Positions 6,423 through 14,815 of a stretch of DNA of 40,008 nucleotides are shown here, one piece after another. Within the stretch, counting starts at the first letter, position 1, and each line of letters opens with the position of its first letter. The stretch comes from Actinomycetota bacterium (GTDB lineage: Bacteria > Actinomycetota > Actinomycetes > Nanopelagicales > Nanopelagicaceae), in contig SYAM01000012.1 in assembly GCA_005787645.1 (NCBI GenBank), forward strand, positions 1 to 40,008, given 5' to 3'. A program made the position numbers and the translations under genes. The notes beneath the pieces are model-generated. The model made no database searches, was not told the origin of the DNA, and saw nothing but the letters and a program-made list of their open reading frames with translations.

Positions 6423-8528
6423 TTAGTGCGAGATGGAAAAACGCTTGAGTTTCGCCGGAGCCCACCAGTTCGTATCACCAAACATTCGCATTAGCGCCGG
6501 GACAAGCAGCGCCCGCACAACCGTTGCATCGAGCAGGATTGCAAAGGCCACACCTAGTCCGAGAATTTTGATGGATGTGACCCCACTGAGCACGAAGGCG
6601 GCGAAAACAACGGAGAGAATCAATGCAGCGGCAGTCACAATCCGAGCAGATTTCTGCAGGCCAAAGGCGACTGATTCTGTATTATCGCCACTCTTCTCAT
6701 ACTCCTCTTTGATTCGCGAGAGCAGAAAGACTTCGTAATCCATAGAAAGACCGAAAGTGGTCAGCAACATCAAAATAATCATTCCGGTATCAACTGTCCC
6801 AGTTATGGTGAAGTCACCTAAGAATCTTGCGAGATTACCTTCGATGAAGATCCAAGTAATCACACCAAGGGTTGCACTCAACGAAAGTACATTTAACAGC
6901 ACCGCCTTGATTGGCAGAATAATTGAACCAGTGAATGCGAAGAGGAGAATCAATACGCTAATTAACACCCACCCAAGGGCCATCGGTAGCGCGCCAGCGA
7001 TTCCATTCTGGGTATCCGTGTAATCGGCTGCGACTCCTCCAATGAGTAAGCCAGCGGGCGCAGCGATGCCACGTATCTCCTCTATTAAGGCTTGCGCATC
7101 TGCAGTTCGTGGGCTCATTTTGTGTATCGCCTGGAATCTGACAATGTCATTGGATCTGGTGTTTTCAGAGATATTGGTGATGCCAGGTATGTTCCGCACC
7201 CTCTCTTTGTATGCCGAAATCTCTTCCAAAGAGAGGTTCTTGGCGCCATCGATGAAGAGAAATTCAACAGGAGTGGCTTCACGTCCAGGGAAGCGTTCAT
7301 CGATAATTTGTGAAGTTATTGCAACTGGGTGTGTTTTTGGTAGAACTGTCACATCAGTTTGACCAAAGGCAATATTGCGAATTGGTGCGGCGAGAATGCC
7401 AAGAAGTATCAGAGTTAGAACGGTAATGGTAAGTGGTTTACGCATCACAAATCGAGCAAGATCTGCCCAGCGCCCATTTTCCCTTGGAGCGATAGAAGCT
7501 TTTCGAATGGCCCATTTATCAATTTTCGTACCAAGAAGTGCGAGCGTCGCTGGAAGCGGGACTAGTGCGCCAATGACAGCGAGTGCAACCACTGCAATCC
7601 CGGCATACCCGAATGATTTCAAGAAGTTTAGCGGGAAAAACAGGAGCGAGGCCAGAGTGACCAGGACTGTTAAACCAGAGAAAAATACGGTTCGTCCGGC
7701 GGTGGCGACGGTTCGAATGACTGCATCCTGAATGCTCTTACCGTTATGAAATTCCTCGCGGAATCGATTAACGATAAGTAGTGAGTAATCGATGCCAAGT
7801 CCCAAGCCCAAGCCGGTGATCAAGTTCATCGCATAGATGCTCACATCAGTAATTAGAGTTAACAAATAAATGATGAAGAACGCTCCAAGGATGGCGCTAA
7901 TACCAACAACAAGTGGCATAGCGGATGCAATCACGCCACCAAAGACAAATAGCAATAGGATGAAGGTAAGCGGAATCGCAATTGCTTCAGATTTTTTCAG
8001 ATCATCACCGATCTTGGTATTAATGGCATCACCAACGGCGCCAGTTCCTGTGTAGTAAATGGAGAGGCCTTCATATTTGTTTCCAACTTGATCGTCAACA
8101 TTTTTGGCAATTGCACTTAATCCATCAAAAGAATCATCAGTACCGTATGCAAAAAGATAGCCGGCTTTTCGGTCTTCGCTAAGCAACTGTGGGGAACCAG
8201 TCGACCAGTAAGAGATAACTTTCGATACTCCTGGTGTGGCACTGACTTTTTCCGTGATGGCATCTACTGTTTGGCGAACTTTAGGATCATCCACGTTTGA
8301 TGATGGTGAATCGATGAGAAGAATTACCGCAGGATCTTCAACTTTAAATTCTGATTTCAAATATTCAAATGCTTGCGACGATTCACTTTGCGGGTCGTTG
8401 TACCCACCTCCATCAAGTTTTCCGAATGCTTGGAAGCCAACAGCACCAGCAACAATCAAGGTCAGCAACGAGATAACCAATACCGATTTGCTATGCCGCG
8501 CTATGACGCGTCCGAGTCTCTCAAACAT
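6423..8528 (-). CDS. MMPL-family (RND-type) membrane transporter
   Basis: 701 residues, typical of actinobacterial MMPL exporters. One N-terminal membrane helix (about 15-34) is followed by an extracytoplasmic domain (about 40-175), then a bundle of about five helices with GLGLGLGIDYSLLIVNRFREE (the conserved GxDYSLL segment). After helix and second extracytoplasmic domain (about 385-500) comes a second bundle, with the matching motif GLSMDYEVFLLSRIKEEY. These two Asp-Tyr segments form the proton relay in the family. It probably exports lipids or hydrophobic compounds by proton motive force. The start has GGTGGAG seven bases or so upstream. It is divergent from a TetR gene 55 bases away, the usual arrangement for a repressor controlling an exporter. 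Confidence 0.92.
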   Translation of the reverse strand: MFERLGRVIARHSKSVLVISLLTLIVAGAVGFQAFGKLDGGGYNDPQSESSQAFEYLKSEFKVEDPAVILLIDSPSSNVDDPKVRQTVDAITEKVSATPGVSKVISYWSTGSPQLLSEDRKAGYLFAYGTDDSFDGLSAIAKNVDDQVGNKYEGLSIYYTGTGAVGDAINTKIGDDLKKSEAIAIPLTFILLLFVFGGVIASAMPLVVGISAILGAFFIIYLLTLITDVSIYAMNLITGLGLGLGIDYSLLIVNRFREEFHNGKSIQDAVIRTVATAGRTVFFSGLTVLVTLASLLFFPLNFLKSFGYAGIAVVALAVIGALVPLPATLALLGTKIDKWAIRKASIAPRENGRWADLARFVMRKPLTITVLTLILLGILAAPIRNIAFGQTDVTVLPKTHPVAITSQIIDERFPGREATPVEFLFIDGAKNLSLEEISAYKERVRNIPGITNISENTRSNDIVRFQAIHKMSPRTADAQALIEEIRGIAAPAGLLIGGVAADYTDTQNGIAGALPMALGWVLISVLILLFAFTGSIILPIKAVLLNVLSLSATLGVITWIFIEGNLARFLGDFTITGTVDTGMIILMLLTTFGLSMDYEVFLLSRIKEEYEKSGDNTESVAFGLQKSARIVTAAALILSVVFAAFVLSGVTSIKILGLGVAFAILLDATVVRALLVPALMRMFGDTNWWAPAKLKRFSISH

Positions 8529-8583
8529 GATTCTCCACCCTAATTACTTGACGTTTAGATCGCTTGGTGGAAGAATGTAAACG
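8529..8583. promoter_or_regulatory. Divergent MMPL/TetR intergenic region with dyad sequences
   Basis: The 55-base gap must hold both promoters. It contains two imperfectly nested inverted repeats: CGTTTA (8552-8557) with TAAACG (8578-8583), and TTCTCCACC (8531-8539) with GGTGGAAGAA (8566-8575, one-base indel). Either could be the operator of the adjacent TetR protein; both are inferred from symmetry only. Confidence 0.35.
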
Positions 8584-9198
8584 ATGTTAACACTACAGCG
8601 CAAAGGATCCGAGTATCACCACGGCGATTTAAAGAGCGCAGCCATAATCGCTGGTCGGAACTTAATTGAGGGTGGGGGATTACCGGCGCTTGGGATTCGC
8701 AGAGTCGCCAACACAATCGGTGTGACAGCCCCTGCGCTCTATCGCCATTTCGCCTCGCTCGAAGAACTTCTCGTAGAAATCACCTGTCAGGTCAGACAGG
8801 AGATTGGCGAGTTGATGCTTGAGCGGAGAAGGCTTGTGAAGGTTCCGCGAGATGTTCGAAAGTATGAATTAGAAAAATTCCGCGCCATTGGCGATGCATA
8901 CATAGATTATGCAGATAAACATCCGAAACTCTTCGAGATCGCTTTTATCAATCATCAAGAGAAAAGCACCAGTGAATATAATGAGCTTGCCTGGCAAGTC
9001 CTCAATGAGAGTATCGAGAATTTCGTTGCTCTCGGGATGATTCCCAAAAATAAACGCGATTCTGCGCCACTAGTTGCCTGGAGCGCGGTACATGGCGTTG
9101 CTACTCTTGTTGCAAACAGAGCAGTCGCTTCCGCAGAGATTAAGTTCTTCCAGACTGCAGTAATGGATGGCGTACAGGATGCGCTATTGAAGAAATGA
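8584..9198 (+). CDS. TetR/AcrR family transcriptional regulator
   Basis: 204 residues. An N-terminal helix-turn-helix spans about 14-60, beginning YHHGDLKSAAI and including the recognition region TIGVTAPALYRHFASLEELL. The YHHGDL opening is typical of the TetR group with a WHG-type C-terminal ligand domain, and the motif VAWSAVHGVATLV (about 160-172) supports that. It probably represses the divergent MMPL exporter and senses a hydrophobic ligand; both are inference from position. The ATG has no strong ribosome site. Sequence after the stop holds only a doubtful small ORF. Confidence 0.9.
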   Translation: MLTLQRKGSEYHHGDLKSAAIIAGRNLIEGGGLPALGIRRVANTIGVTAPALYRHFASLEELLVEITCQVRQEIGELMLERRRLVKVPRDVRKYELEKFRAIGDAYIDYADKHPKLFEIAFINHQEKSTSEYNELAWQVLNESIENFVALGMIPKNKRDSAPLVAWSAVHGVATLVANRAVASAEIKFFQTAVMDGVQDALLKK

Positions 9199-9238
9199 GG
9201 ATGGCTAGATAACTATGGGCCCTGAAGATCCGCAACCA

Positions 9239-9436
9239 TTACATGAAGAGGTAGATCAGGAAGAGAGCGAAAAAGACACTTCCCGCGACGAGGAAATTCT
9301 TCGCGACCGCCCACCGCATCATTAGTACGATGACCAATCCAATAAATCGGCGTATCCGCTCTCGATCTTCAGAGGTTGTCAGCGTTAAGAAGAATTTTTC
9401 TAATTGAAGTCGTCCATTGGTTTTGCTCCTTCGCAC
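9239..9436 (-). CDS. Possible small membrane protein (doubtful)
   Basis: A 65-codon frame with GTG start, 37 bases after the FmdB-type gene on the same strand. The N-terminal half is charged (KTNGRLQLEK, then SEDRERIRR); the C-terminal half has two hydrophobic stretches (RFIGLVIVLMM and then AGSVFFALFLIYLFM), so it could be a small membrane-bound protein. Evidence for coding is limited: no proper ribosome site precedes the GTG, and I recognise no family. An in-frame ATG-ATG pair lies within the frame (about 9317-9325) and would give a shorter peptide. The 275-base spacer is otherwise empty apart from an acidic 36-codon frame on the other strand. Confidence 0.35.
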   Translation of the reverse strand: MRRSKTNGRLQLEKFFLTLTTSEDRERIRRFIGLVIVLMMRWAVAKNFLVAGSVFFALFLIYLFM

Positions 9437-9473
9437 CCGCGGAGGTTCTCACGAAAACCTTGCAAAACGTCGC

Positions 9474-9716
9474 TTACTCCTTACTTGTGGAGGAAGAGCT
9501 GCTACTTGTGGAACTACCCTCGCCTGGTCCACCCTTAGTGGAGCGCGAGTCGGTCCGGTAGAAGCCAGAACCCTTGAAATGCACGCCCACGGGGGCGAAG
9601 ACCTTCCGAGTGATCCCTTCGCACTGAGGGCAGTTCTGATCTGAGGTGTCGGAGAAGGAGCGGCTCGCCTCGAAATCCAAGGAGCAGGCATCACAGAAGT
9701 ATTGATATGTAGGCAT
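9474..9716 (-). CDS. FmdB-family zinc ribbon protein (Ruc/Rv0991c-like)
   Basis: 80 residues. It begins MPTYQYFCDACSLDFE and continues to NCPQCEG, so two CxxC knuckles (Cys8/11 and Cys29/32) form one zinc ribbon. The rest (HFKGSGFYRTDSR) is the conserved FmdB tail, followed by a disordered Ser/Thr/Gly end. Position next to 5-FCL and galU in the actinobacterial order corresponds to Mycobacterium tuberculosis Rv0991c, a zinc-cysteine protein reported as a redox-regulated chaperone, so that role is plausible. GGAGGTG is a strong ribosome site seven bases from the ATG. Here, however, about 4 kb of other genes separates it from galU. Confidence 0.9.
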   Translation of the reverse strand: MPTYQYFCDACSLDFEASRSFSDTSDQNCPQCEGITRKVFAPVGVHFKGSGFYRTDSRSTKGGPGEGSSTSSSSSSTSKE

Positions 9717-9834
9717 CGGCCACCTCCATTAACGTCGCGCTCAAACTGGCTAAATGACAGGTCCCTAGTTTAGAAGCGTGGAAGGATAGTTGCTAATCAG
9801 AGGGTAACTTCAAGGTATCGCGGAGGGAGTGGCC

Positions 9835-10407
9835 ATGCTGCCAAAGGCTGTGACGACACGAGCGTTGATCCCGCTTCTCATCGGGTTTGCCTTTGCGCTC
9901 TCGAGTTCGCCCGCTTTCGCATTCGATTTAGTGAGCGCCGATCCTGTGATCGATTCAACTATTACCACTTCGCCAGGAGCGGTAACTCTAACTTTTACAA
10001 CCGAAGTGGCAGATTCCGGAAGTTCATTGAGCGTGCGCGCGCCAAGTGGTATGGCGGTAGATGACGGCTCGCTCCTCATTGATGGCGCTAATGCGCTCAT
10101 AGGCCTGAAGAAGTTGACCGAGGGTGGCAGATATACCGTCACCTATCAATTTATGAGCATCGACGGTGACATTCTCAATGGTTCCTACGCTTTCAATTTC
10201 GATGCACCAGCTATGGTGACCGCACCGTCTCCAACAGTCATGGCTACTCCAGATTCGACCCAAGCCACTCCTGGTCAAGTAACTGGAAAGAGTTCGCGTG
10301 CTACAGATATTTTCATGATTGCACTTTTAATCATTTCGTTCCTCATTCTGATCTTCATTGGTAAATCGCTACGTAAGCCAAAAAATAAAAAGCGCAAAAA
10401 GAAATGA
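9835..10407 (+). CDS. CopC-domain membrane-anchored protein, copper ligands missing
   Basis: 190 residues from the ATG. This start fits GGAGGG seven bases upstream; GTG 9829 would be too close. A signal peptide (about 1-29, ending PAFA) leads into a CopC-type beta domain (SADPVIDSTITTSPGAVTLTF, then YTVTYQFMSIDGDILNGSYAFNF). A Pro/Thr linker, one membrane helix (about 160-178) and a lysine-rich cytoplasmic tail follow. Classical CopC binds Cu(II) through the first mature His and the His of the DGH motif. Here the mature N-terminus is FDLV and the motif is DGD, so both are absent. It overlaps the CopD-CtaG gene by four bases and probably forms a complex with it. It may act in copper delivery by other ligands or purely structurally. 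Confidence 0.88.
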   Translation: MLPKAVTTRALIPLLIGFAFALSSSPAFAFDLVSADPVIDSTITTSPGAVTLTFTTEVADSGSSLSVRAPSGMAVDDGSLLIDGANALIGLKKLTEGGRYTVTYQFMSIDGDILNGSYAFNFDAPAMVTAPSPTVMATPDSTQATPGQVTGKSSRATDIFMIALLIISFLILIFIGKSLRKPKNKKRKKK

Positions 10408-12221
10408 TTTCGCTTTTTAAGTATCTTGCATTAGCGAGTGCATTCTCTCTCGTAGGAATACTCACCGCAATCGCTTTTTTACTTCCGGAAATTGAAGGGT
10501 ATTTTCAAGAGTCGGCTATGAAGTTAAAGAAGATTCTCCCCCCAATTGCGGCGATATGGGCGCTCTCTTCAATCGGAGTTTTTCTCACAGAACTCGCGGT
10601 GATTGTGGATAAACCATTACTCGAGATTTTTAGCGGAAACCTGATTCGTTCATTTGCCTTGCAGGTTGTGCTTGGCAAGGTTCTCGCAATCAATATCTTT
10701 GCAGCCCTCGTTCTATTACTCATAATTCCATTTATCAAGAGAACCGGTGGCGCCGTCGCGGCCTTGGCAATTACTTTTATTGGTTTGTTGGCACCATATT
10801 TAGAGAATCACAGCACATCGTCGGGCAATCATATGTTGGCAGTAGGTCTTGTCTTGGTGCATGTCTTCGCACTTGCTCTCTGGATTGGCGGTTTAGTTGC
10901 ACTAGCACTCATCTCAAAAGAAGAACGAAGATTTGCAGCCTCTCGATTCCACACAATTGCTCTCTGGTCCTTGGTAGCAGTAGCACTTAGCGGACTAATA
11001 AATGGTTGGATTCGATTAGGGGAAATCGGAAATATCTCGAGTGGTTATGGCCTTCTGCTACTTGGAAAGTCTCTCCTTTTACTCATCATCTTTGCGGTCG
11101 CATTCCGATTCCGGGGTCAACAAAGAAGTGAATTTGATGATGGTGCATTGAGTAAGCAACTTGGCATTGAAGGACTTCTCTTTGCTGTCACGATGGGTAT
11201 GGCGGTAATTCTCGCCAGGACACCACCGCCTATTCAAAGTAGTAATCAAGAGATCAATTTAATTCTTGGTTCTGTGATGCCAGAGTCACCGACTTTCTCT
11301 CGAGTACTTCTTGGTTACGAACCCAATGGTCTTTTCCTGGCTTTCCTGGTCCTATTCGTGGCCTTATATATAAAGGGCGTAGTGGTCCTGACTCGACGAG
11401 GAGATAAGTGGCCGATTAACCGAACGATTTTCTTTGCGTTGGGAATAAGTGTTGCTGATTTTGCCGTCAATGGCGGCTTGGGCGTGTATTCGCATGTCTC
11501 ATTCTCATTCCACATGGTCGCGCACATGTCCTTGGCGACTTTAGCGCCAATCGGAATTGCTCTAGGAGCACCCATAACTTTGGCGCTCCGAACTCTTCCG
11601 ATTGGTCGACGAGAAGGCGAGCGCGGAGTCCGGGGATTTGCTCTAGCGCTTCTGCACTCCCGTTACTCACGCTTTTTTACCAACCCAATAGTTGCGATGT
11701 TGGTCTTCGATGGCTCGATGTTCGCTCTTTATTACACCGACCTATTCCCATGGTTGATGAATTACCACTTTGGTCATTTCTTTATGGAGATGCATTTCTT
11801 CATCGCCGGATTCATATTCTTTGCGGCCATAATCGGAATAGATCCAATCCCCAATAAATTACCTTTCATCGCTCGAATTGTTGTGATTCTTGGCGCAATG
11901 AGTATTCACGCCTTCTTCTCAGTATCACTTATGTCATCGAGCGTGCTTGTTGATGGCGGATACTTTGCCTCACTGGATCGACCGTGGTGGCCTGATTTGT
12001 TGGCAGACCAAAAAACAGGCGCTGCATTTGGTTGGGCATTTGGTGAGGTGCCGATTCTCATGGCCCTCGCCGCAACCTTTGTGCAATGGGTGCGCTCTGA
12101 TTCCAATGAGACGGCGCGGATCGAACGGAGTGCGCAGCGGGCGCGCCAGGCAGGTCTGCCAGATGACCATGACCGGTATAACGAGTATTTGAAGTCACTC
12201 GAGAAGCGAGATCCGCAGTAG
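10404..12221 (+). CDS. CopD-CtaG fusion: copper resistance / cytochrome oxidase assembly membrane protein
   Basis: 605 residues, a two-part membrane protein common in actinobacteria. The first half (to about 290) is CopD-like: several helices including VGLVLVHVFALALWIGGLVA, then RFHTIALWSLVAVALSGLIN and YGLLLLGKSLLLL. The second half (about 305-570) is CtaG-like, with HMVAHMSLATLAPIGIALGAP, then the H-containing segment MNYHFGHFFMEMHFF and DPIPNKLP. His residues in the second half are likely copper-binding positions. The C-terminus is a charged cytoplasmic tail. Its role is probably copper uptake into the periplasm-like space or assembly of the CuA/CuB centres of cytochrome oxidase. It is translationally coupled to the CopC-like gene, and no oxidase genes lie in the window. 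Confidence 0.9.
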   Translation: MISLFKYLALASAFSLVGILTAIAFLLPEIEGYFQESAMKLKKILPPIAAIWALSSIGVFLTELAVIVDKPLLEIFSGNLIRSFALQVVLGKVLAINIFAALVLLLIIPFIKRTGGAVAALAITFIGLLAPYLENHSTSSGNHMLAVGLVLVHVFALALWIGGLVALALISKEERRFAASRFHTIALWSLVAVALSGLINGWIRLGEIGNISSGYGLLLLGKSLLLLIIFAVAFRFRGQQRSEFDDGALSKQLGIEGLLFAVTMGMAVILARTPPPIQSSNQEINLILGSVMPESPTFSRVLLGYEPNGLFLAFLVLFVALYIKGVVVLTRRGDKWPINRTIFFALGISVADFAVNGGLGVYSHVSFSFHMVAHMSLATLAPIGIALGAPITLALRTLPIGRREGERGVRGFALALLHSRYSRFFTNPIVAMLVFDGSMFALYYTDLFPWLMNYHFGHFFMEMHFFIAGFIFFAAIIGIDPIPNKLPFIARIVVILGAMSIHAFFSVSLMSSSVLVDGGYFASLDRPWWPDLLADQKTGAAFGWAFGEVPILMALAATFVQWVRSDSNETARIERSAQRARQAGLPDDHDRYNEYLKSLEKRDPQ

Positions 12222-12253
12222 CGGACTCTGCCTAATTCTGAGTTAATTGCCTC

Positions 12254-13396
12254 ATGGAATCCCTCTTCACACTGCCCTCTGAATACCACGCGCTTCGGGA
12301 ATCTGTCCGAGCGCTCGCTGATTCGAAGATTGCTCCGGCAGCCCGCGAGGTAGATGAAGTAGCCAGATACCCTCGAGAAGCTGCTGATGCGCTTCAAGGC
12401 GCTGGGCTTGCTGCAGCGCATGTTCCCGAAGAGTTCGGTGGTGAAGGCGCTGATGCACTTGCAGTGGTCATAATCATTGAAGAGGTCGCCCGCGTATGTG
12501 GGGCATCTTCGTTGATACCTGCAGTCAATAAGTTGGGTTCATTGCCATTGATCTTGGCAGGCAATTCGGAACAGAAGAAGCGTTGGCTTACCCCGCTCGC
12601 GCAAGGAAAAGGATTTTCCTATTGTCTCTCTGAATCTGAAGCCGGTTCTGATGCGGCGGCAATGCGTACCAAAGCGGTAGCAAAAGATGGGGGCTGGCTC
12701 TTAAATGGAAGTAAGAAGTGGATTTCCAATGCCGGCGAATCCGAGTTCTACACCGTGCTTGCAAGCACAGATCCCGCTAAGGGAGCAAAAGGTATCTCAG
12801 CATTTGTAGTGGAGAAGAGCGATAAAGGTCTCTCCTTCGGAGCCCATGAGAAGAAGATGGGTTTTCGAGGTTCGCCAACACGCGAGGTCTATTTTGACGA
12901 TGTTCATCTTCCTGCTGACCGGATGTTGGGTGAAGAGGGAACTGGATTTGCTCTTGCGATGAAGACTCTTGATCACACTCGAATCACGATTGCTGCACAA
13001 GCCTTGGGTATCGCTCAAGGCGCCTTTGAGGTGGCAAGTGAATATGCGAGACAGCGTAGGCAGTTTGGCAACGCAATCTTCGACTTTCAAGCGATTCAAT
13101 TTATGCTCGCTGACATGGCAATGAAGATCGAAGCAGCACGTGGGCTCACCTATGCTGCTGCAGTAAAGAGCGAGAATTCCGAGGAAGATTTGACCTTCTT
13201 CTCTGCTGCAAGCAAATGTTATGCAACAGATGTAGCGATGGAAGTGACGACAAATGCAGTACAAGTACTCGGGGGTTATGGATACGTCTCTGACTATCCG
13301 GTCGAGCGAATGATGCGTGATGCGAAGTTAACTCAAATTTACGAAGGTACTAATCAAGTACAGCGAATCGTGATGGCGCGTAATCTGCCAAACTAA
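12254..13396 (+). CDS. Acyl-CoA dehydrogenase
   Basis: 380 residues, a single ACAD unit. N-terminal helical domain (about 1-120), middle beta domain with the signature CLSESEAGSDAAAMRT (126-141) and WISNAG, and C-terminal helical domain with RRQFG and the FAD contact QVLGGYGYVSDYPVERMMRD. The catalytic base is the Glu in IYEGTNQVQR near the end, as in short- and branched-chain ACADs. It oxidises acyl-CoA to enoyl-CoA using FAD and electron transfer flavoprotein; chain length cannot be told. No ETF genes or other beta-oxidation genes are near. The stop overlaps the convergent 5-FCL stop by four bases. Confidence 0.95.
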   Translation: MESLFTLPSEYHALRESVRALADSKIAPAAREVDEVARYPREAADALQGAGLAAAHVPEEFGGEGADALAVVIIIEEVARVCGASSLIPAVNKLGSLPLILAGNSEQKKRWLTPLAQGKGFSYCLSESEAGSDAAAMRTKAVAKDGGWLLNGSKKWISNAGESEFYTVLASTDPAKGAKGISAFVVEKSDKGLSFGAHEKKMGFRGSPTREVYFDDVHLPADRMLGEEGTGFALAMKTLDHTRITIAAQALGIAQGAFEVASEYARQRRQFGNAIFDFQAIQFMLADMAMKIEAARGLTYAAAVKSENSEEDLTFFSAASKCYATDVAMEVTTNAVQVLGGYGYVSDYPVERMMRDAKLTQIYEGTNQVQRIVMARNLPN

Positions 13397-13896
13397 GAAA
13401 AACGGGTGATACCTAATTCAGTGGCGACAGCATCTACTCTGATGTCGTGCGGCTCCTCTGGTAATTCAGTAGCGCAGAGGCAGATGTAATCGATCAATGC
13501 GACCTTCCACCCCGAGAGCGCGGGAAGCGCGCGATCGAAGGATCCACCCCCCTGACCAAGCCGCACCCCGCGAGAATCGATGGCAAGAGCAGGCACGATA
13601 ACGACCTCAATTTTCGATAAGAGCGTTGGATTAATCTCGACACCATCAAGTAGCCAGGTAAGTGATTTATCAGAATTCATTCGAGGTAAAAGAATCTTCT
13701 TCCCTTGACTCTTAAGCGTTGAATGCATTTCAAAGGTATCGGGTTCATCTCCATACGATTGAAAAGAGGCAATCACGCTAGCGCTCTGAATTTCAGGAGC
13801 AGTCAGCAGTATCCTGCTAGGTGCTTTTCGATCGAAGGAATGCGAAGTCCGACGAAGTTCTCGAAAGCGCCCTCGCGCCTCTTCCTTACTAGCCAT
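13393..13896 (-). CDS. fthC: 5-formyltetrahydrofolate cyclo-ligase
   Basis: 167 residues from the ATG at 13896. It converts 5-formyl-THF to methenyl-THF using ATP, salvaging one-carbon units together with PurU elsewhere in the window. Key motifs are the N-terminal basic segment KEEARGRFRELRR, the ATP/substrate loop DSRGVRLGQGGGSFDRAL and the C-terminal LPEEPHDIRVDAVATE. An upstream in-frame start would add 34 residues that run into galU; the ATG at 13896 aligns with the family. No ribosome site is present, but TACGCT lies six bases upstream (leaderless layout). The same divergent 5-FCL/galU pair exists in mycobacteria (Rv0992c/Rv0993). Confidence 0.92.
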   Translation of the reverse strand: MASKEEARGRFRELRRTSHSFDRKAPSRILLTAPEIQSASVIASFQSYGDEPDTFEMHSTLKSQGKKILLPRMNSDKSLTWLLDGVEINPTLLSKIEVVIVPALAIDSRGVRLGQGGGSFDRALPALSGWKVALIDYICLCATELPEEPHDIRVDAVATELGITRFS

Positions 13897-13902
13897 AGTA
13901 GG

Positions 13903-13908
13903 AGCGTA
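13903..13908 (-). promoter_or_regulatory. Candidate -10 element (TACGCT) of 5-FCL, leaderless layout
   Basis: TACGCT, six bases, ATG at 13896. It lies inside the 25-base divergent gap to galU, so the galU promoter must overlap this region too. Confidence 0.45.
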
Positions 13909-13921
13909 AGGTGTAACCACT

Positions 13922-14815
13922 ATGGGTAAGCAACCTCCACTCAAACATGCGGTCATTCCCGCAGCAGGTCTGGGCACCCGCTTTCTGCCCGCTACCAAGG
14001 CAATCCCAAAAGAGATGCTCCCGCTCGTAGATAAGCCAGCGATTCAATACGTTGTCGAAGAGGCGTATTCGGCAGGCTTTACCGACCTCTTATTGATCAC
14101 AGGGCATAACAAAGGTGCTCTTATCGACCACTTCTTGCAATCGCCGGAGTTGGAACAAACCCTTCATGCGCGCGGAGATCAAGAGCGCCTAGGCTCCTTG
14201 CAAAAATTAAATATGTTGCCTTCGCTTCATACTGTTCGGCAAGAGAGTGCACGTGGGTTAGGCGACGCGGTCTTGACTGCCGCGGAGCATGTAGGTGATT
14301 CACCATTTGCAGTTTTACTTGGCGATGACTTGATAGAACCCAGTGATCTACTCTGGAAAAAGATGGTGCAGGTCTATGAAGAATTTGGTGGGTGCGTGTT
14401 GGCATTGATGGAAGTACCCGATAGTGAAGTGTCAAAGTATGGAATTGCCAAAGTGACTTATGAGTCAGAAATGCGAGTTCATGATTTGGTAGAGAAGCCA
14501 ACTAAAGCTGACGCTCCGAGTAACTTGGCAATTATCGGAAGATACATTTTATCCCCAGAGATTTTCTCGATTCTTCGACATACTTCGACAGGGAAAGGCG
14601 GCGAAGTTCAATTAACAGATGCGATTGCGACACTTGCGCGAGATGAGCGAATCGCAGGTCCTGTTCATGCGGTTACTGCCGAAGTGCGCCGTTTCGATAC
14701 TGGAGATAGGTTGAGTTATCTCAAAACCGTGGTCGAGTTTGCAACCCGTCGCGAGGATCTAGGTCCGGAATTCACAACGTGGCTAAAAGGGTATATCCGA
14801 GGTTTGAATGATTAG
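13922..14815 (+). CDS. galU: UTP-glucose-1-phosphate uridylyltransferase
   Basis: 297 residues. The nucleotidyltransferase motif AAGLGTRFLPATKAIPKE (14-31) and the DKPAIQYVVEEA region identify GalU. LGDD (the metal-binding Asp) and the uridine-contacting VEKP follow in order. It makes UDP-glucose for glycan, lipid and wall precursor synthesis. The ATG at 13922 has only a weak GTAAGG tract upstream. It overlaps the following glp gene by eight bases, so the galU-glp-rimJ-membrane-protein operon is translationally linked. This order matches Rv0993-Rv0996. Confidence 0.95.
   Translation: MGKQPPLKHAVIPAAGLGTRFLPATKAIPKEMLPLVDKPAIQYVVEEAYSAGFTDLLLITGHNKGALIDHFLQSPELEQTLHARGDQERLGSLQKLNMLPSLHTVRQESARGLGDAVLTAAEHVGDSPFAVLLGDDLIEPSDLLWKKMVQVYEEFGGCVLALMEVPDSEVSKYGIAKVTYESEMRVHDLVEKPTKADAPSNLAIIGRYILSPEIFSILRHTSTGKGGEVQLTDAIATLARDERIAGPVHAVTAEVRRFDTGDRLSYLKTVVEFATRREDLGPEFTTWLKGYIRGLND

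Noticed and set aside
9215..9325. Acidic 36-codon plus-strand frame after the TetR gene
   Set aside because: No ribosome site at useful distance, low complexity, and antisense to the better (still weak) small membrane frame.
11906..12421. Long minus-strand frame across the CopD-CtaG end and ACAD start
   Set aside because: It is antisense to two strongly supported genes, has no family motif, and is a by-product of their codon pattern.
12797..13264. 155-codon minus-strand frame inside the acyl-CoA dehydrogenase gene
   Set aside because: It lies wholly inside a well-conserved gene, is Cys/His-rich in a random way and has no recognizable domain.
13897..13998. 34-residue extension of 5-FCL into galU
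   Set aside because: The extension reads the antisense of galU, and the family starts at the ATG at 13896.
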